A stretch of 64,000 nucleotides of DNA from a bacterium (GTDB taxonomy: Bacteria; Electryoneota; RPQS01). The DNA lies in NCBI GenBank assembly GCA_023382385.1, contig JAHDVH010000002.1:68957-132956 (forward strand), in the 5' to 3' direction. The translations under genes were made by a program, and so were the position numbers. The notes under the pieces were generated by a model. It did no database searches and was not told the origin of the DNA. It saw only the letters and a program-made list of their open reading frames with translations. This document shows positions 35,134 through 43,734 of this stretch, one piece after another (the first letter of the stretch is position 1; each line of letters starts with the position of its first letter).

Positions 35134-35475
35134 CTACTTATGAAAAATCAGCGCGGCTCCAGCGATAATCAGCGTGAATCCACCGAGAATCTTCGGCGTA
35201 ATTGGCTCTTTCAAATAGAAAACTGAAAACGCGCAGAACACCGCCAGTGTAATCACTTCCTGCATCGTCTTCAGCTCCGCGCCGGAAAAGTGCTTGTAGC
35301 CGTAACGGTTCGCGGGAACCTGCAGACAGTATTCGAAGAACGCGATACCCCAGCTTGCGAGCACGACGCTCCACAGCGGTGCCGCGCGAAACTTCAGGTG
35401 CCCGTACCATGCGAAGGTCATGAAGATGTTCGAGGCCAGCAGCAGGCTGACCGTCAGCAAAGTGGTTTGCAGCAT
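35134..35475 (-). CDS. DUF486-family small membrane protein
   Basis: ATG 35475 lies 1 nt after the glycosyltransferase stop codon and gives 113 residues with four helices, ending with the DUF486 signature LKEPITPKILGGFTLIIAGAAL. Internal marks are NIFMTFAWYGHLKF and FFEYCLQVPANRYGY. The family resembles half of a drug/metabolite transporter and may work as a dimer. Substrate unknown. It is co-translated with the glycosyltransferase. Confidence 0.88.
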   Translation of the reverse strand: MLQTTLLTVSLLLASNIFMTFAWYGHLKFRAAPLWSVVLASWGIAFFEYCLQVPANRYGYKHFSGAELKTMQEVITLAVFCAFSVFYLKEPITPKILGGFTLIIAGAALIFHK

Positions 35476-35476
35476 C

Positions 35477-36970
35477 TCAGTGTCCGTTGAGTTTGCGTCG
35501 GCGTTCCAGCGCACGCAGCCGCGCCAGCGTCTTATTGCGGATTTTCATCTCTGAAGAGCGCAGCACGTCCGAATTGTCCCCGTGACGGCGGTAGCGGTAG
35601 CACACCTGATGCACGCGCCCGATTTCGTACTTCTCTCCGCATTTCAGCACGAGGTCGTAGTCTTCGCCGTAGTGGCCCAGTTCGCCTTCGTCGAAGCCCC
35701 CGAATTCGAGAATCACGCTGCGATGCCAGCAGCGAAGCGCTCCCGCACCGTCGCGGCGCAGGATGTTGTTGCGGTTGTATTGTTCGTGTTTGATGACTCC
35801 GAATTCCGGCAGCACGTTGCCCTCCACGTCCATCAGTTCGTAATAACTGATGGCCAGCCCCCACGTCGGGTTGCAATCGAGATGCTCGGCCATTGTGCGC
35901 AAAGTGTGAGGCAGGTGTTCGTCGTCGCTGTCCAGCTGTGCAATGTACTTCCCGCGCGCGGCCCGCACACCGAGGTTTAAGGAAACCGAAATAATGTTGC
36001 GGTCGTTCTCAATGAGCTTGATGCGCGAATCCTTCGCCATATAGTCTCTCACGACGTCCCGCGTAGTGTCCGACGATCCATTGTCTACAATGATATACTC
36101 CCAGTCGGAGATGTCGGCGGACTGCACGGACTCGATGGCTTTCCCGATGAACGCCGCACGATTATAGACGGGCGTCACAACGGAAACGCGCACGTTATCC
36201 CCGCACAAACCTGTGGACGTTCCGTTGCCTTTCGAGCTCGCGCTGTTTGCCGACGGCTGATTCGTTCGCGCGCCTTCCAGCCACGCGTGTTCGCGTTTAA
36301 GAAAGGCATAAAACACCTCTTCGGTGTGCCGTTCGGTTTCCTTGTCCATGAAGAGATACGAGAAGCCGCCCAATGCACCGCGCCCGGGATAAAAGAGCTT
36401 CGACTTCATCGCCTGTTCGGCGGCGTCCGCTTGCGGAGCTGGAACGATAGCTAACGCGCCGCCGATGTGCACGCGAGTTTGGTCACCCCAACTCTTCAGC
36501 AGCAGGTCATAGAATGCGGCCTTGTGATGCGCTTCATCGAGTCCGCCGATTGCATTCAGCCAGTCGACGCGCACGGCCCACGCCGGACCCCAGTCTTCGC
36601 GTTCGGTGATATCGCCGATGTCCGACCGCACAAGCTGGACCGCGTCACCGTTGTGGTCGCGCCACGCATAGTCGCCATAAAAGAAGCGCGCCTGAGGAAA
36701 CTCTTTTGCCGCGTGCAGCAAACGCTTTTGCCAGCCTTCCGCCAGTCCGAGCAAATCGGCAGGCAGAAACAGCAGCAGCCCCGACTCCGCTCGCCGCGCG
36801 GCTTCGTTCATACAGGCGGCAAAGTTTTCGGCATCCGCCTTCAGGCGGATGGCCTTCGTCGAAATCGGCGCGGCACTCGCCGCGAAGAGTTCAAGTGAGT
36901 CCAGTTCGTGCATCGGGAAATCCGGAGTGATTCCGGTTTCCCCAATTTGAGTCCATACGGAAAGTTTCAT
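35477..36970 (-). CDS. glycosyltransferase family 2, two-part protein
   Basis: From ATG 36970 the protein has 497 residues. The C-terminal half (about 240-497) is a classic GT-A family 2 enzyme: VSVVTPVYNRAAFIGKAIES, WEYIIVDNGSSDTTRDVV, the metal-binding QLDSDDEHLP, and GEDYDLVLKCGEKYEIGRVH as the acceptor-side ED motif. The N-terminal half (about 1-230) resembles a second, degenerate GT-A unit (FLPADLLGLAEGWQKRLL, WAVRVDWLNAIGGLDEAHHK). It transfers a sugar from a nucleotide donor, probably to surface polysaccharide. Its start codon overlaps that of the divergent patatin gene. A second Met at 36913 is an alternative start. Confidence 0.88.
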   Translation of the reverse strand: MKLSVWTQIGETGITPDFPMHELDSLELFAASAAPISTKAIRLKADAENFAACMNEAARRAESGLLLFLPADLLGLAEGWQKRLLHAAKEFPQARFFYGDYAWRDHNGDAVQLVRSDIGDITEREDWGPAWAVRVDWLNAIGGLDEAHHKAAFYDLLLKSWGDQTRVHIGGALAIVPAPQADAAEQAMKSKLFYPGRGALGGFSYLFMDKETERHTEEVFYAFLKREHAWLEGARTNQPSANSASSKGNGTSTGLCGDNVRVSVVTPVYNRAAFIGKAIESVQSADISDWEYIIVDNGSSDTTRDVVRDYMAKDSRIKLIENDRNIISVSLNLGVRAARGKYIAQLDSDDEHLPHTLRTMAEHLDCNPTWGLAISYYELMDVEGNVLPEFGVIKHEQYNRNNILRRDGAGALRCWHRSVILEFGGFDEGELGHYGEDYDLVLKCGEKYEIGRVHQVCYRYRRHGDNSDVLRSSEMKIRNKTLARLRALERRRKLNGH

Positions 36971-39353
36971 GCGACTGCTTCGCCCGCTCCTTGCGGGACT
37001 GATTATTGTGATGAGTGTATCGCTCTCTCGAGCAGAGGGAACGGGCTTCGCGCTCGCGCTGTCAGGCGGCGGGTCGCGCGGATTCGCACATATCGGAGTT
37101 TTGCAGGCACTCGAAGAAGAAGGGCTGATTCCCGACCTGATTGTCGGTTCGTCCATTGGCGCAATCGTTGGCGGACTCTACGCTGCCGGTTACACGCCGC
37201 AGGAACTGCGTGAAATTGCGGTCACGACCGACTGGAACAAACTCTTCCTCGACCAGCCCAAGCGGCGCAATCTCGTGCTTGCGCAAAAAGAGAATATGGG
37301 CCGCGCGCTGCTGACATTGCGTTTCCGAGGTTTCGTTCCGGAAGTTCCCCTCGCTGTGTCCAGCGGACAGGATTTATATGACTACCTCTTCGACCTCGAG
37401 CAGCGCGCGCGTTATCGCGCTTGGAATAATTTCGACGACTTGCCGGTCAAGTTTCGCACCGTCGCCACAGATATCGTGCACGGCGAACCGTACGTGTTTG
37501 ACCGTGGAAGTCTCGCGGAAGCCATGCGCGCCTCGTCGTCACTCCCGCTCGTTTATATCCCCTATCCACTCGAAGACCGCTTGTTCGTGGACGGCGGCGT
37601 CACGGAGAACATTCCGGTCGAATTGGCCCGACGCACAGGTGCCAGGCTGGTGTTGGCCGTCGATCTGTCGTCCAACGTAAACCCTGACGAACGCATTGAT
37701 CAGCCGTGGAAGATAGCCGACCGCGTCACAACCATTCTGCAATATGACCAGAATGAAGCGTCGCGACTCGCCGCAGATATTGTGATATCTCCCGACATCG
37801 GCAACCGCTCATCTACGGACTTCTCTGGTGTTGAATACTTAATCATAGAAGGATACGTCAGCACCAAGCGTGTGATCCCAAGGCTTCGCGAGTTATTGGC
37901 GGACAAGCAGATAACTCCTCTGCCGCGCTTTGCGGCAAGTCGCAACGGATTGCCGGTCAGCCAGCGTACTCTTGAAGAGTTCGAGGCAAGTGATACTTCG
38001 AAGTCGATCCATGCCACCGAGCGTGTGATACACGACGGAGTGACTGTGTTCCCCGACTCTCTCATCCAGAACCTTCCGCCTGCGGACGTGGCAAAGATCT
38101 ATCGTGACCGAGGCTACACGTTGGCTCGTCCGGTCGAGCTGCGTCGTGCTCCCGACGGCGCGCTCTACTGTCTATGGAATGAGGGCAGACTGACTTCCAT
38201 CACGGTAGACGGGCTGAGCAACAGGCGCTCGTTTCCTGTCCGGAGAGATTTTCCGATTCGAGAAGGAGAACTATTCGACGCGAAGCGTGCTCGGCGTGGC
38301 ATCTCTCAGCTGCAGGGCACCGAGCGATTTGATTTGGTCACCCTCGCGCCGGAAGCGACCGACACCGCCACAACGTTGAAGATCCGTGTTGTGGAGCGCG
38401 CCACACCACAATTGCGCGTCGGCGCGGGATTTTCAACCGATCGCAAGGGTCGGGGATTTCTCGAGTTTGTGCACGACAACCTCGGCCCCGTCGGCGGCCG
38501 CGCAACGCTTTTCGGGAAGTATGGAGAATTGGACGAAACCATCTACTTCGAACGCAGATGGAATTCGATTTTCCGCAAGCATCTTACGGCGGAGTTTCGA
38601 GCGAGTTGGGATCGAGAAGAGCACCGCGTGTTTGACTCGAATCACGAACCGATTTCGACATTTACGTTCGAGCGCTTGGGAACAGAAGCTTGGGCGGGTG
38701 GCGGGTTTCGCCGCTGGGGAGAGTTGAGTGCAGGCCTCGGCTACACGGATTACAGCGCGGCGGGAGCCGTGGATGACGAAAAGGCCAATCTCCTGTGGAC
38801 AGGTCTGCGCACACACGTCGACACGCAAGACCGCTCCCCGTTTCCCCGACGCGGAATTCTCCTGCGCAGTCAATATCTGCTCTCGCTCCGTGCCAGCAAT
38901 GAAGAATTGGTGAATCGATTAACCGCAAAATTCACCGGTCACTATCCACTTGAGCACAGGCTGATATTGGGACTGCGCGGAAGTTATGCTTGGAACGATT
39001 TCCAACTGCCGCTCTGGGGGCAGCATCCCTTCGGAGGAGAGCACGAAATGCCCGGACTGCACTATGGCGAACGCTTCGGCAATTCAAAACTTTCGGTGCA
39101 GACGGAATTGCGGTATGACCTGCTGTCGCGCCTGCTGGCGGATGCCTATCTGTCATTACTCTATTCGGTCGGTGGCGTGACTCAAACATCGGTCCCCGCA
39201 CCTGCCGCCCAAGATTACCGCCAGAGCATCGGCCTGCGTTTTTCGCTGTCCACGTTATTCGGTCCGATGTGGCTGACGGCATCGCAGCTCTTAAAGAGCG
39301 AAGTCGAGCAGGAGTGTTTTCACATCTACCTGAATCTCGGTCACGAATTTTAG
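36969..39353 (+). CDS. patatin-like phospholipase with POTRA and outer-membrane barrel (type Vd-like)
   Basis: A 794-residue protein with a signal peptide (1-22). The patatin domain (about 25-330) has the oxyanion loop SGGGSRGFAH (32-41), nucleophile Ser62 in GSSIG and Asp208 in FVDGGV, so the catalytic dyad is intact. A POTRA-like segment (about 375-460) and a 16-strand Omp85-type barrel (about 470-794, ending FHIYLNLGHEF) follow. This is the layout of PlpD-type (Vd) autotransporters, which carry a lipase on the surface or in the periplasm. No ribosome binding site precedes the ATG, and its start overlaps the divergent glycosyltransferase start. Confidence 0.9.
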   Translation: MRLLRPLLAGLIIVMSVSLSRAEGTGFALALSGGGSRGFAHIGVLQALEEEGLIPDLIVGSSIGAIVGGLYAAGYTPQELREIAVTTDWNKLFLDQPKRRNLVLAQKENMGRALLTLRFRGFVPEVPLAVSSGQDLYDYLFDLEQRARYRAWNNFDDLPVKFRTVATDIVHGEPYVFDRGSLAEAMRASSSLPLVYIPYPLEDRLFVDGGVTENIPVELARRTGARLVLAVDLSSNVNPDERIDQPWKIADRVTTILQYDQNEASRLAADIVISPDIGNRSSTDFSGVEYLIIEGYVSTKRVIPRLRELLADKQITPLPRFAASRNGLPVSQRTLEEFEASDTSKSIHATERVIHDGVTVFPDSLIQNLPPADVAKIYRDRGYTLARPVELRRAPDGALYCLWNEGRLTSITVDGLSNRRSFPVRRDFPIREGELFDAKRARRGISQLQGTERFDLVTLAPEATDTATTLKIRVVERATPQLRVGAGFSTDRKGRGFLEFVHDNLGPVGGRATLFGKYGELDETIYFERRWNSIFRKHLTAEFRASWDREEHRVFDSNHEPISTFTFERLGTEAWAGGGFRRWGELSAGLGYTDYSAAGAVDDEKANLLWTGLRTHVDTQDRSPFPRRGILLRSQYLLSLRASNEELVNRLTAKFTGHYPLEHRLILGLRGSYAWNDFQLPLWGQHPFGGEHEMPGLHYGERFGNSKLSVQTELRYDLLSRLLADAYLSLLYSVGGVTQTSVPAPAAQDYRQSIGLRFSLSTLFGPMWLTASQLLKSEVEQECFHIYLNLGHEF

Positions 39354-39359
39354 AGTTCG

Positions 39360-41102
39360 CTAAAGTTCGTCCAGCTTCAGCCACTCAAGGCTTTGCACGA
39401 CCGGCAATTGAAAGGCCCGTTCGCGATCCAAATCCAAGTCGCTTACGTGCACACTTTGCGGCGCCTGCACCCACTTATAGATGGACAGGACAAACAGCCG
39501 CGCAAACTTCTTCACCCACTCCCGCAAGCGGCCCGGCTGATAGGCAGGGTCAAGTCTCCGTAACTCCTCATCGCTGAACTGCTCCTGCAGTCTCGCCAGA
39601 ACCTCCGGCAGCGTCAATTTGTGACCCGCAAACAATTCAAAGCACGCGTCCAGCACGGGATACGGCATCAAGTCTCGCTCGTCTTCCTGATTGTCGGCCA
39701 ATTCGGCGGACGGTTTGAGCTTCAGCAACTCGGCCAGCGCGCGAGATTGAAGCTGCTGCTGATAGTGCGCGATCAGCGCGGTGACAATTGTCTTGGGCAC
39801 ATTCGCAATCGGAGCGTAGCCGCCGGACAGGTCGCCGCCAATCGTCGTATAACCGACTGACTTCTCGGACATATTCCCAGTCTGCAGCCACAACCCGTGC
39901 GCCTGATTCGACCAGTTCCACATCCGCTGCGCGCGCACACGCGCCTGAATATTCTGCTCAGTCAACGGAGAGAGACTCGCGATGCCGCACATGCTTTGAA
40001 CCGCCTCGCGTTCACGCACACAGGCATCTTCAATGGAATCTTCACGGAAACTGACTCCCAACTCTGCGGCCAATTCCCGTGCCACGTTGCGCGTAGCGGC
40101 GGAGTTGAAATGCGTCGGAAGCGAGAAGGCGTGGATGAATTCGCGCGGCGTTTTGCCGAGTTGTTTGGCCACGTCGCAGGCAAGCAGCAACACCAGCGCG
40201 GAATCCTTGCCGCCGGAAAGCGCGATACCGAGCTTCTCGAACGCGCCCGTCTTGCGATAGTAGTCGGTCACGCCGAGTGTCAGCGCGGAGATGATGTCTC
40301 CAAAGAAGTCCGTTGCGTTTGGAACAATTGCCGGCGTATCCGTCGTCAGTTCAACCACCGCCCGCTGCTCAACCCAGCGCGCAGATTCGAACAGCAATTC
40401 GCCGTTACGCGCAATCAAGCTCGAACCGTCAAAAACTAATCCGTCGTTCCCGCCCACTTGATTGACGTAGACCAGCGGAATCCCTGCCGCGAGCGAACGG
40501 TTCTTCAGTAACTCACGTCGTGCTTCCACGACTCCGTTTCGCCACGGTGACGCCGAAAGATTGATAGAGAGCTGCGCACCGCGTTTTACGTGCGACTGCA
40601 GCGGCCCTCCCCTGACCCACAGGTCTTCGCAAATCTCAAGCGCAATTCTTCCGAATGGAGTGTCAAACAGCAAATCTCCGAACGGATAGCCTCGATGCTC
40701 TCCTCTCTCCCCGCGCTTGCCGGTTGTCAGCGTGCGCGCCTCGTAGAAGATGTTGTAAGTCGGCAATTCCTGTTTCGGCACGATACCCAGAATCTTCCCG
40801 TAACGCAGGAGTGCCGCGCAGTTATACACATGCCCTTCGCGCGCGACGGCCACTCCCACAGCAAGATACATCCGCGTTCCTTTGAACTCTCCCGCAATCC
40901 TCAACAACTCTTCCCATTGCTGCTCGACGAACGTCGGCCACAGCACAAGGTCTTCCGCCGGATAACCGCCAATCACCATTTCACTGAAGACGGCGATATC
41001 GCAGTTCTGCGCCTCAAATTCCCGCGCCGCCGCAATCACACTATCTGCGTTCGAGCGAATGGCTCCGACGGTGGGATTGAGATTGGCTAAACCGAGACGC
41101 AT
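39360..41102 (-). CDS. nadE: glutamine-dependent NAD+ synthetase
   Basis: A 580-residue enzyme that makes NAD+ from deamido-NAD+, ATP and glutamine. The N-terminal nitrilase-type amidase (1-265) has its triad: Glu41 (FSEMVIGGYP), Lys110 (VPKQELPTYNIF) and Cys158 (EICEDLWVRGG). The C-terminal synthetase has the PP-loop ALSGGKDSALV (about 294-304) and the QTGNMSEKSVGYTTIGGDLSGG region. Length and motifs are complete. It converges with the patatin gene with only 6 nt between stops, with no terminator visible. Confidence 0.95.
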   Translation of the reverse strand: MRLGLANLNPTVGAIRSNADSVIAAAREFEAQNCDIAVFSEMVIGGYPAEDLVLWPTFVEQQWEELLRIAGEFKGTRMYLAVGVAVAREGHVYNCAALLRYGKILGIVPKQELPTYNIFYEARTLTTGKRGERGEHRGYPFGDLLFDTPFGRIALEICEDLWVRGGPLQSHVKRGAQLSINLSASPWRNGVVEARRELLKNRSLAAGIPLVYVNQVGGNDGLVFDGSSLIARNGELLFESARWVEQRAVVELTTDTPAIVPNATDFFGDIISALTLGVTDYYRKTGAFEKLGIALSGGKDSALVLLLACDVAKQLGKTPREFIHAFSLPTHFNSAATRNVARELAAELGVSFREDSIEDACVREREAVQSMCGIASLSPLTEQNIQARVRAQRMWNWSNQAHGLWLQTGNMSEKSVGYTTIGGDLSGGYAPIANVPKTIVTALIAHYQQQLQSRALAELLKLKPSAELADNQEDERDLMPYPVLDACFELFAGHKLTLPEVLARLQEQFSDEELRRLDPAYQPGRLREWVKKFARLFVLSIYKWVQAPQSVHVSDLDLDRERAFQLPVVQSLEWLKLDEL

Positions 41103-41153
41103 GGGAGGAATTTCATTATTGCTGAGTGGAAAGAGATTGCAGGATACTACGGC

Positions 41154-41618
41154 TCATTTCTGAATGACGGGCAATCCGGTGGGTCCGCCAAGACCGCGTT
41201 CACGCAGGTGCGCGGCCCACGCCTCAACGCGCGGCAAGGCGTGCTCCAGCGGAACAAGATAGCTTTCAAGCAGCCAGTGCGGCAATTCGCCTTCGGCGTG
41301 TAAACGTTCCAAAGGCACGCGTTCCAGTGCGGCCAGCAGCGTCGCGTGCGCGATCTGAAACCCTGCGAGCGTTCGCTTCCACTCTTCGCGACGTATCGGC
41401 CGAGTCAATTCATCAAGACGCAGATCTCTCTGCTGCATGACCACCTCGAGCGCCCGCACCATCCGTTCGGCGCGGGAGGATAACTCGGCAAACAGCTCAT
41501 GCACACTCTCGCCTCCGTCCAGCAGCAGTTCAAAGCGCTCAGCCGGAAGCTCCTGAATCGCGCCGAGCAGACGTTCGAAGCACGATCCGGCGGCGGTGAT
41601 GTATTCTTCGCGAATCAT
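41154..41618 (-). CDS. DinB/ClbS-like four-helix protein
   Basis: A 154-residue, mostly helical protein (ITAAGSCFERLLGAIQELPA, LFAELSSRAERMVRALEVVM, LAGFQIAHATLLAALERVPL, YLVPLEHALPRVEAWAAHLR) with the four-helix-bundle spacing of DinB/ClbS/DfsB-type proteins. The His residues are sparse, so metal binding is uncertain. Function unknown; family members include thiol transferases and stress proteins. No good ribosome binding site is seen at ATG 41618. It may be co-transcribed with nadE, 51 nt downstream. Confidence 0.65.
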   Translation of the reverse strand: MIREEYITAAGSCFERLLGAIQELPAERFELLLDGGESVHELFAELSSRAERMVRALEVVMQQRDLRLDELTRPIRREEWKRTLAGFQIAHATLLAALERVPLERLHAEGELPHWLLESYLVPLEHALPRVEAWAAHLRERGLGGPTGLPVIQK

Positions 41619-41651
41619 CTTGACGGAAGTTAACTCAATCTACAATAAACG

Positions 41652-41835
41652 GCAAGGCCCGTCAAGCGACGAGCCTTGCTTCAGACCGCGGTGCGCTAAG
41701 TTGCGCACCTCATAGGCCTAGATAACACTGGACCACCTCCTCTCGGCTTGTGAAACCGATAGACCGCCCCGACGTCGGACGGCTACCCCAAGATAACACG
41801 GCTTGCAGGAAAACGCAAGGGCGGACGGTCACAAA
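41652..41835 (-). other. structured RNA-like element with a ten-codon ORF
   Basis: Between the end of the sprA operon and the DinB-like gene lie several strong hairpins: GCAAGGC/GCCTTGC (41652-41679), GGTGCGC/GCGCACC (41690-41709), a pairing around the palindrome CCGACGTCGG (41769-41778) and CTTGC/GCAAG (about 41802-41819). On the minus strand a very strong ribosome binding site AGGAGGTGG (41733-41741) precedes GTG 41728, which opens only ten codons (MLSRPMRCAT) ending in the GGTGCGC hairpin. AGATAACAC occurs twice. It could be a regulatory leader or a small RNA; I recognise no known class. Confidence 0.5.
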
Positions 41836-41837
41836 CC

Positions 41838-41858
41838 TAAAAAAGTCCGGCCAGACTT
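41838..41858 (-). terminator. terminator of the sprA operon
   Basis: AAGTC (41843-41847) and GACTT (41854-41858) pair around CGGCCA, and TTTTTT follows on the minus strand, directly after the last PorV-like gene. Confidence 0.7.
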
Positions 41859-41867
41859 AAAGTGTCG

Positions 41868-42749
41868 CTAAAACTCTATGGTTAATCCGGCGCGATGCCC
41901 CTCGCCCAACTCCTCCCGATAGGGCAAAAAGGCATAATCCACGATGAATCGCTTGTAGTTCAGACCCGCGCCAAAAGACAGCCCCTGCGCCTCCAGACCT
42001 GTTACATAGCCAAGCCGTAAGGCGAGGAATTGTGGAGCCTTATACTCCACTCCGCCGCAGAGGCGCGGTGAATTATCCCGCACGGCGAATCCTTCGGCAG
42101 TCAAAAGCAGGCCACCTGCCGTGCCCAGTTCCTGATCCCATGCGCCGCCCAGCCGGAAGGTCGTCGGCAGAGTCACATCTTCCGTCGCATACTGGTTGAC
42201 ATTCCCCAAATGATTGACCGCCGCACCGATCCGCAGCGGCTCCAGCGGTGAATCCCAGAGCAAGCCTCCGTCCGCCGACCAGCCTTCGGAGCTTTCGAAA
42301 AGAATCTTGGAGTGCAGATAGCGCGCGGTCACACCCGCGTTCAGCGTCGGCAGCACTTTCCATCCCGACGCAATCCCAACCGCGGAAAAAGTCGCTTCAA
42401 AAGTTCGAATCGGGTCACGCGTAGGCGCGGTGCGGTATTCAATATCGGGAACACTCGTGCCCCAGAAGTGCGGAGCAACGGACAGCGATTTTGAGCGAAT
42501 GAGCAAACTGAAGAAATTCGCCCGCGTATCACCGAAATGGCGTGTGGTCAGCGCTCCGAAGCTCGAATGCCGAAGCTTTGCAAGAGCAGCCGGATTATGC
42601 GCAGCCGAAGTCGGCCCCGTAACCAATGCCGCGCCTGCGCCGCCTAAAGCACTCTCGCGCGCACCCACCGGAATCTCCAGAAAGGTGAATCCCGTTTGCG
42701 CCTGTGCCAGCGAGCACATCAGTATGATGATGACGAGGCTTCTTATCAC
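41868..42749 (-). CDS. PorV/PorQ-family outer-membrane protein, second copy
   Basis: A 293-residue FadL-like barrel with a signal peptide (1-17) and the family opening FLEIPVGARESALGGAGAAL followed by AAHNPAALAKL. The rest is alternating strands ending GHRAGLTIEF. PorV and PorQ act in type IX secretion, with PorV carrying cargo from the SprA channel to the sortase. The FTFLEIPVGAR start is closer to PorQ. It is the last gene of the sprA operon, 17 nt after the related protein. Confidence 0.85.
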   Translation of the reverse strand: MIRSLVIIILMCSLAQAQTGFTFLEIPVGARESALGGAGAALVTGPTSAAHNPAALAKLRHSSFGALTTRHFGDTRANFFSLLIRSKSLSVAPHFWGTSVPDIEYRTAPTRDPIRTFEATFSAVGIASGWKVLPTLNAGVTARYLHSKILFESSEGWSADGGLLWDSPLEPLRIGAAVNHLGNVNQYATEDVTLPTTFRLGGAWDQELGTAGGLLLTAEGFAVRDNSPRLCGGVEYKAPQFLALRLGYVTGLEAQGLSFGAGLNYKRFIVDYAFLPYREELGEGHRAGLTIEF

Positions 42750-42766
42750 AGTATGTCCTTCATTCT

Positions 42767-43729
42767 TTAGAACTCCACTCCCCAGCTCACCGCAATCGCA
42801 TCATCCGGAGCGATACTTTCCAAAGTGTAAGTCAAATCCACTTTTGAGAGCACTTTCCAGAACTCGAATCCGAGACCGATGCCGAAATTGAGATTGTCGT
42901 GGTCGAGTCCGACCCGTCCCGCCACCCACTGACGGTCCGTCACCCACGTGCGCCCTTCGGCTCCGACGTGCACTTTCACTTCCCCTTCTTCGCTGCCTTC
43001 AATGTCCAGCGCACCGAGCAGCCCCTTCTGCTCATAGGCCGCGCCTAAACGATACTGCAGCGGCCACTCGTCGACTTTCGACGTGCCCTGACTCCAGTAA
43101 TTGGACGTGTTCCACGTCGTCTTGGTGTTCACATCTTTCAACTGCGCGCCAAGTCGCAGATGCTCAATCGGCTTCGCAAAGATTCCGGCATCGACTCCGA
43201 AGCCGTTGCCGTTCACGGAAGAATTGTCATCCGCGATTTTGCCGAACGTCTCGTAGACGACCTTGGCGGCGATTCCCGCTCCGATTTTCTCGGTGAACTG
43301 GACACCGAAGCCGAATTGAAACACATTCGAGGACATGTCAATCATCTCGAGCGGCCTGCCGTCGAAGTCGCGCGAGTCAATATCACCGACACCGGCATGC
43401 AGCCAGCCGACCGCGACGCCCGCATTGACGACTTGTCCTTCGGCAGCTTTGGGATGCAAAGGGGTAGAGAACGCGAGATAATCCACGCGCCGGTCGAGCG
43501 CCATGCTGCGGCTCGACGCACTGAACTCGGATGTAGTGTGAAAGGGCAGCGCACCCGGATTAAAATACAGCGCGGAGGGTCCTTCCGCCACCGCAGTGAA
43601 GGCATTGCCCATTGCCTGCGCGCGCACTCCGGCACCCACACGCGTAAACGCACCGCCCAGTCCGCCGTTGGTTCCGGCGTGAAGCGATGTAGCAAGCAGC
43701 AAGCTGAGTATGATGTATCTCATGGTCAT
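42767..43729 (-). CDS. PorV/PorQ-family outer-membrane protein, first copy
   Basis: A 320-residue barrel protein with a signal peptide (MTMRYIILSLLLATSLHA) and the family motif RVGAGVRAQAMGNAFTAV then ALYFNPGALPF. Middle strands include FGVDAGIFAKPIEHLRLGAQL and the C-terminus DAIAVSWGVEF. The motif GARAxGMGxAxTA with YxNPA is shared by PorV-type proteins of type IX systems. Two paralogs in one operon with sprA may serve different cargos. Confidence 0.85.
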   Translation of the reverse strand: MTMRYIILSLLLATSLHAGTNGGLGGAFTRVGAGVRAQAMGNAFTAVAEGPSALYFNPGALPFHTTSEFSASSRSMALDRRVDYLAFSTPLHPKAAEGQVVNAGVAVGWLHAGVGDIDSRDFDGRPLEMIDMSSNVFQFGFGVQFTEKIGAGIAAKVVYETFGKIADDNSSVNGNGFGVDAGIFAKPIEHLRLGAQLKDVNTKTTWNTSNYWSQGTSKVDEWPLQYRLGAAYEQKGLLGALDIEGSEEGEVKVHVGAEGRTWVTDRQWVAGRVGLDHDNLNFGIGLGFEFWKVLSKVDLTYTLESIAPDDAIAVSWGVEF

Positions 43730-43734
43730 CGCTC

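Noticed and set aside
41640-41867. tRNA, 6S RNA or a 16S rRNA fragment, since the plus strand contains GGACCACCTCCT, similar to a 16S 3' end
   Set aside because: The resemblance is only the complement of a strong ribosome binding site. No cloverleaf, no T-loop sequence and no further rRNA match.
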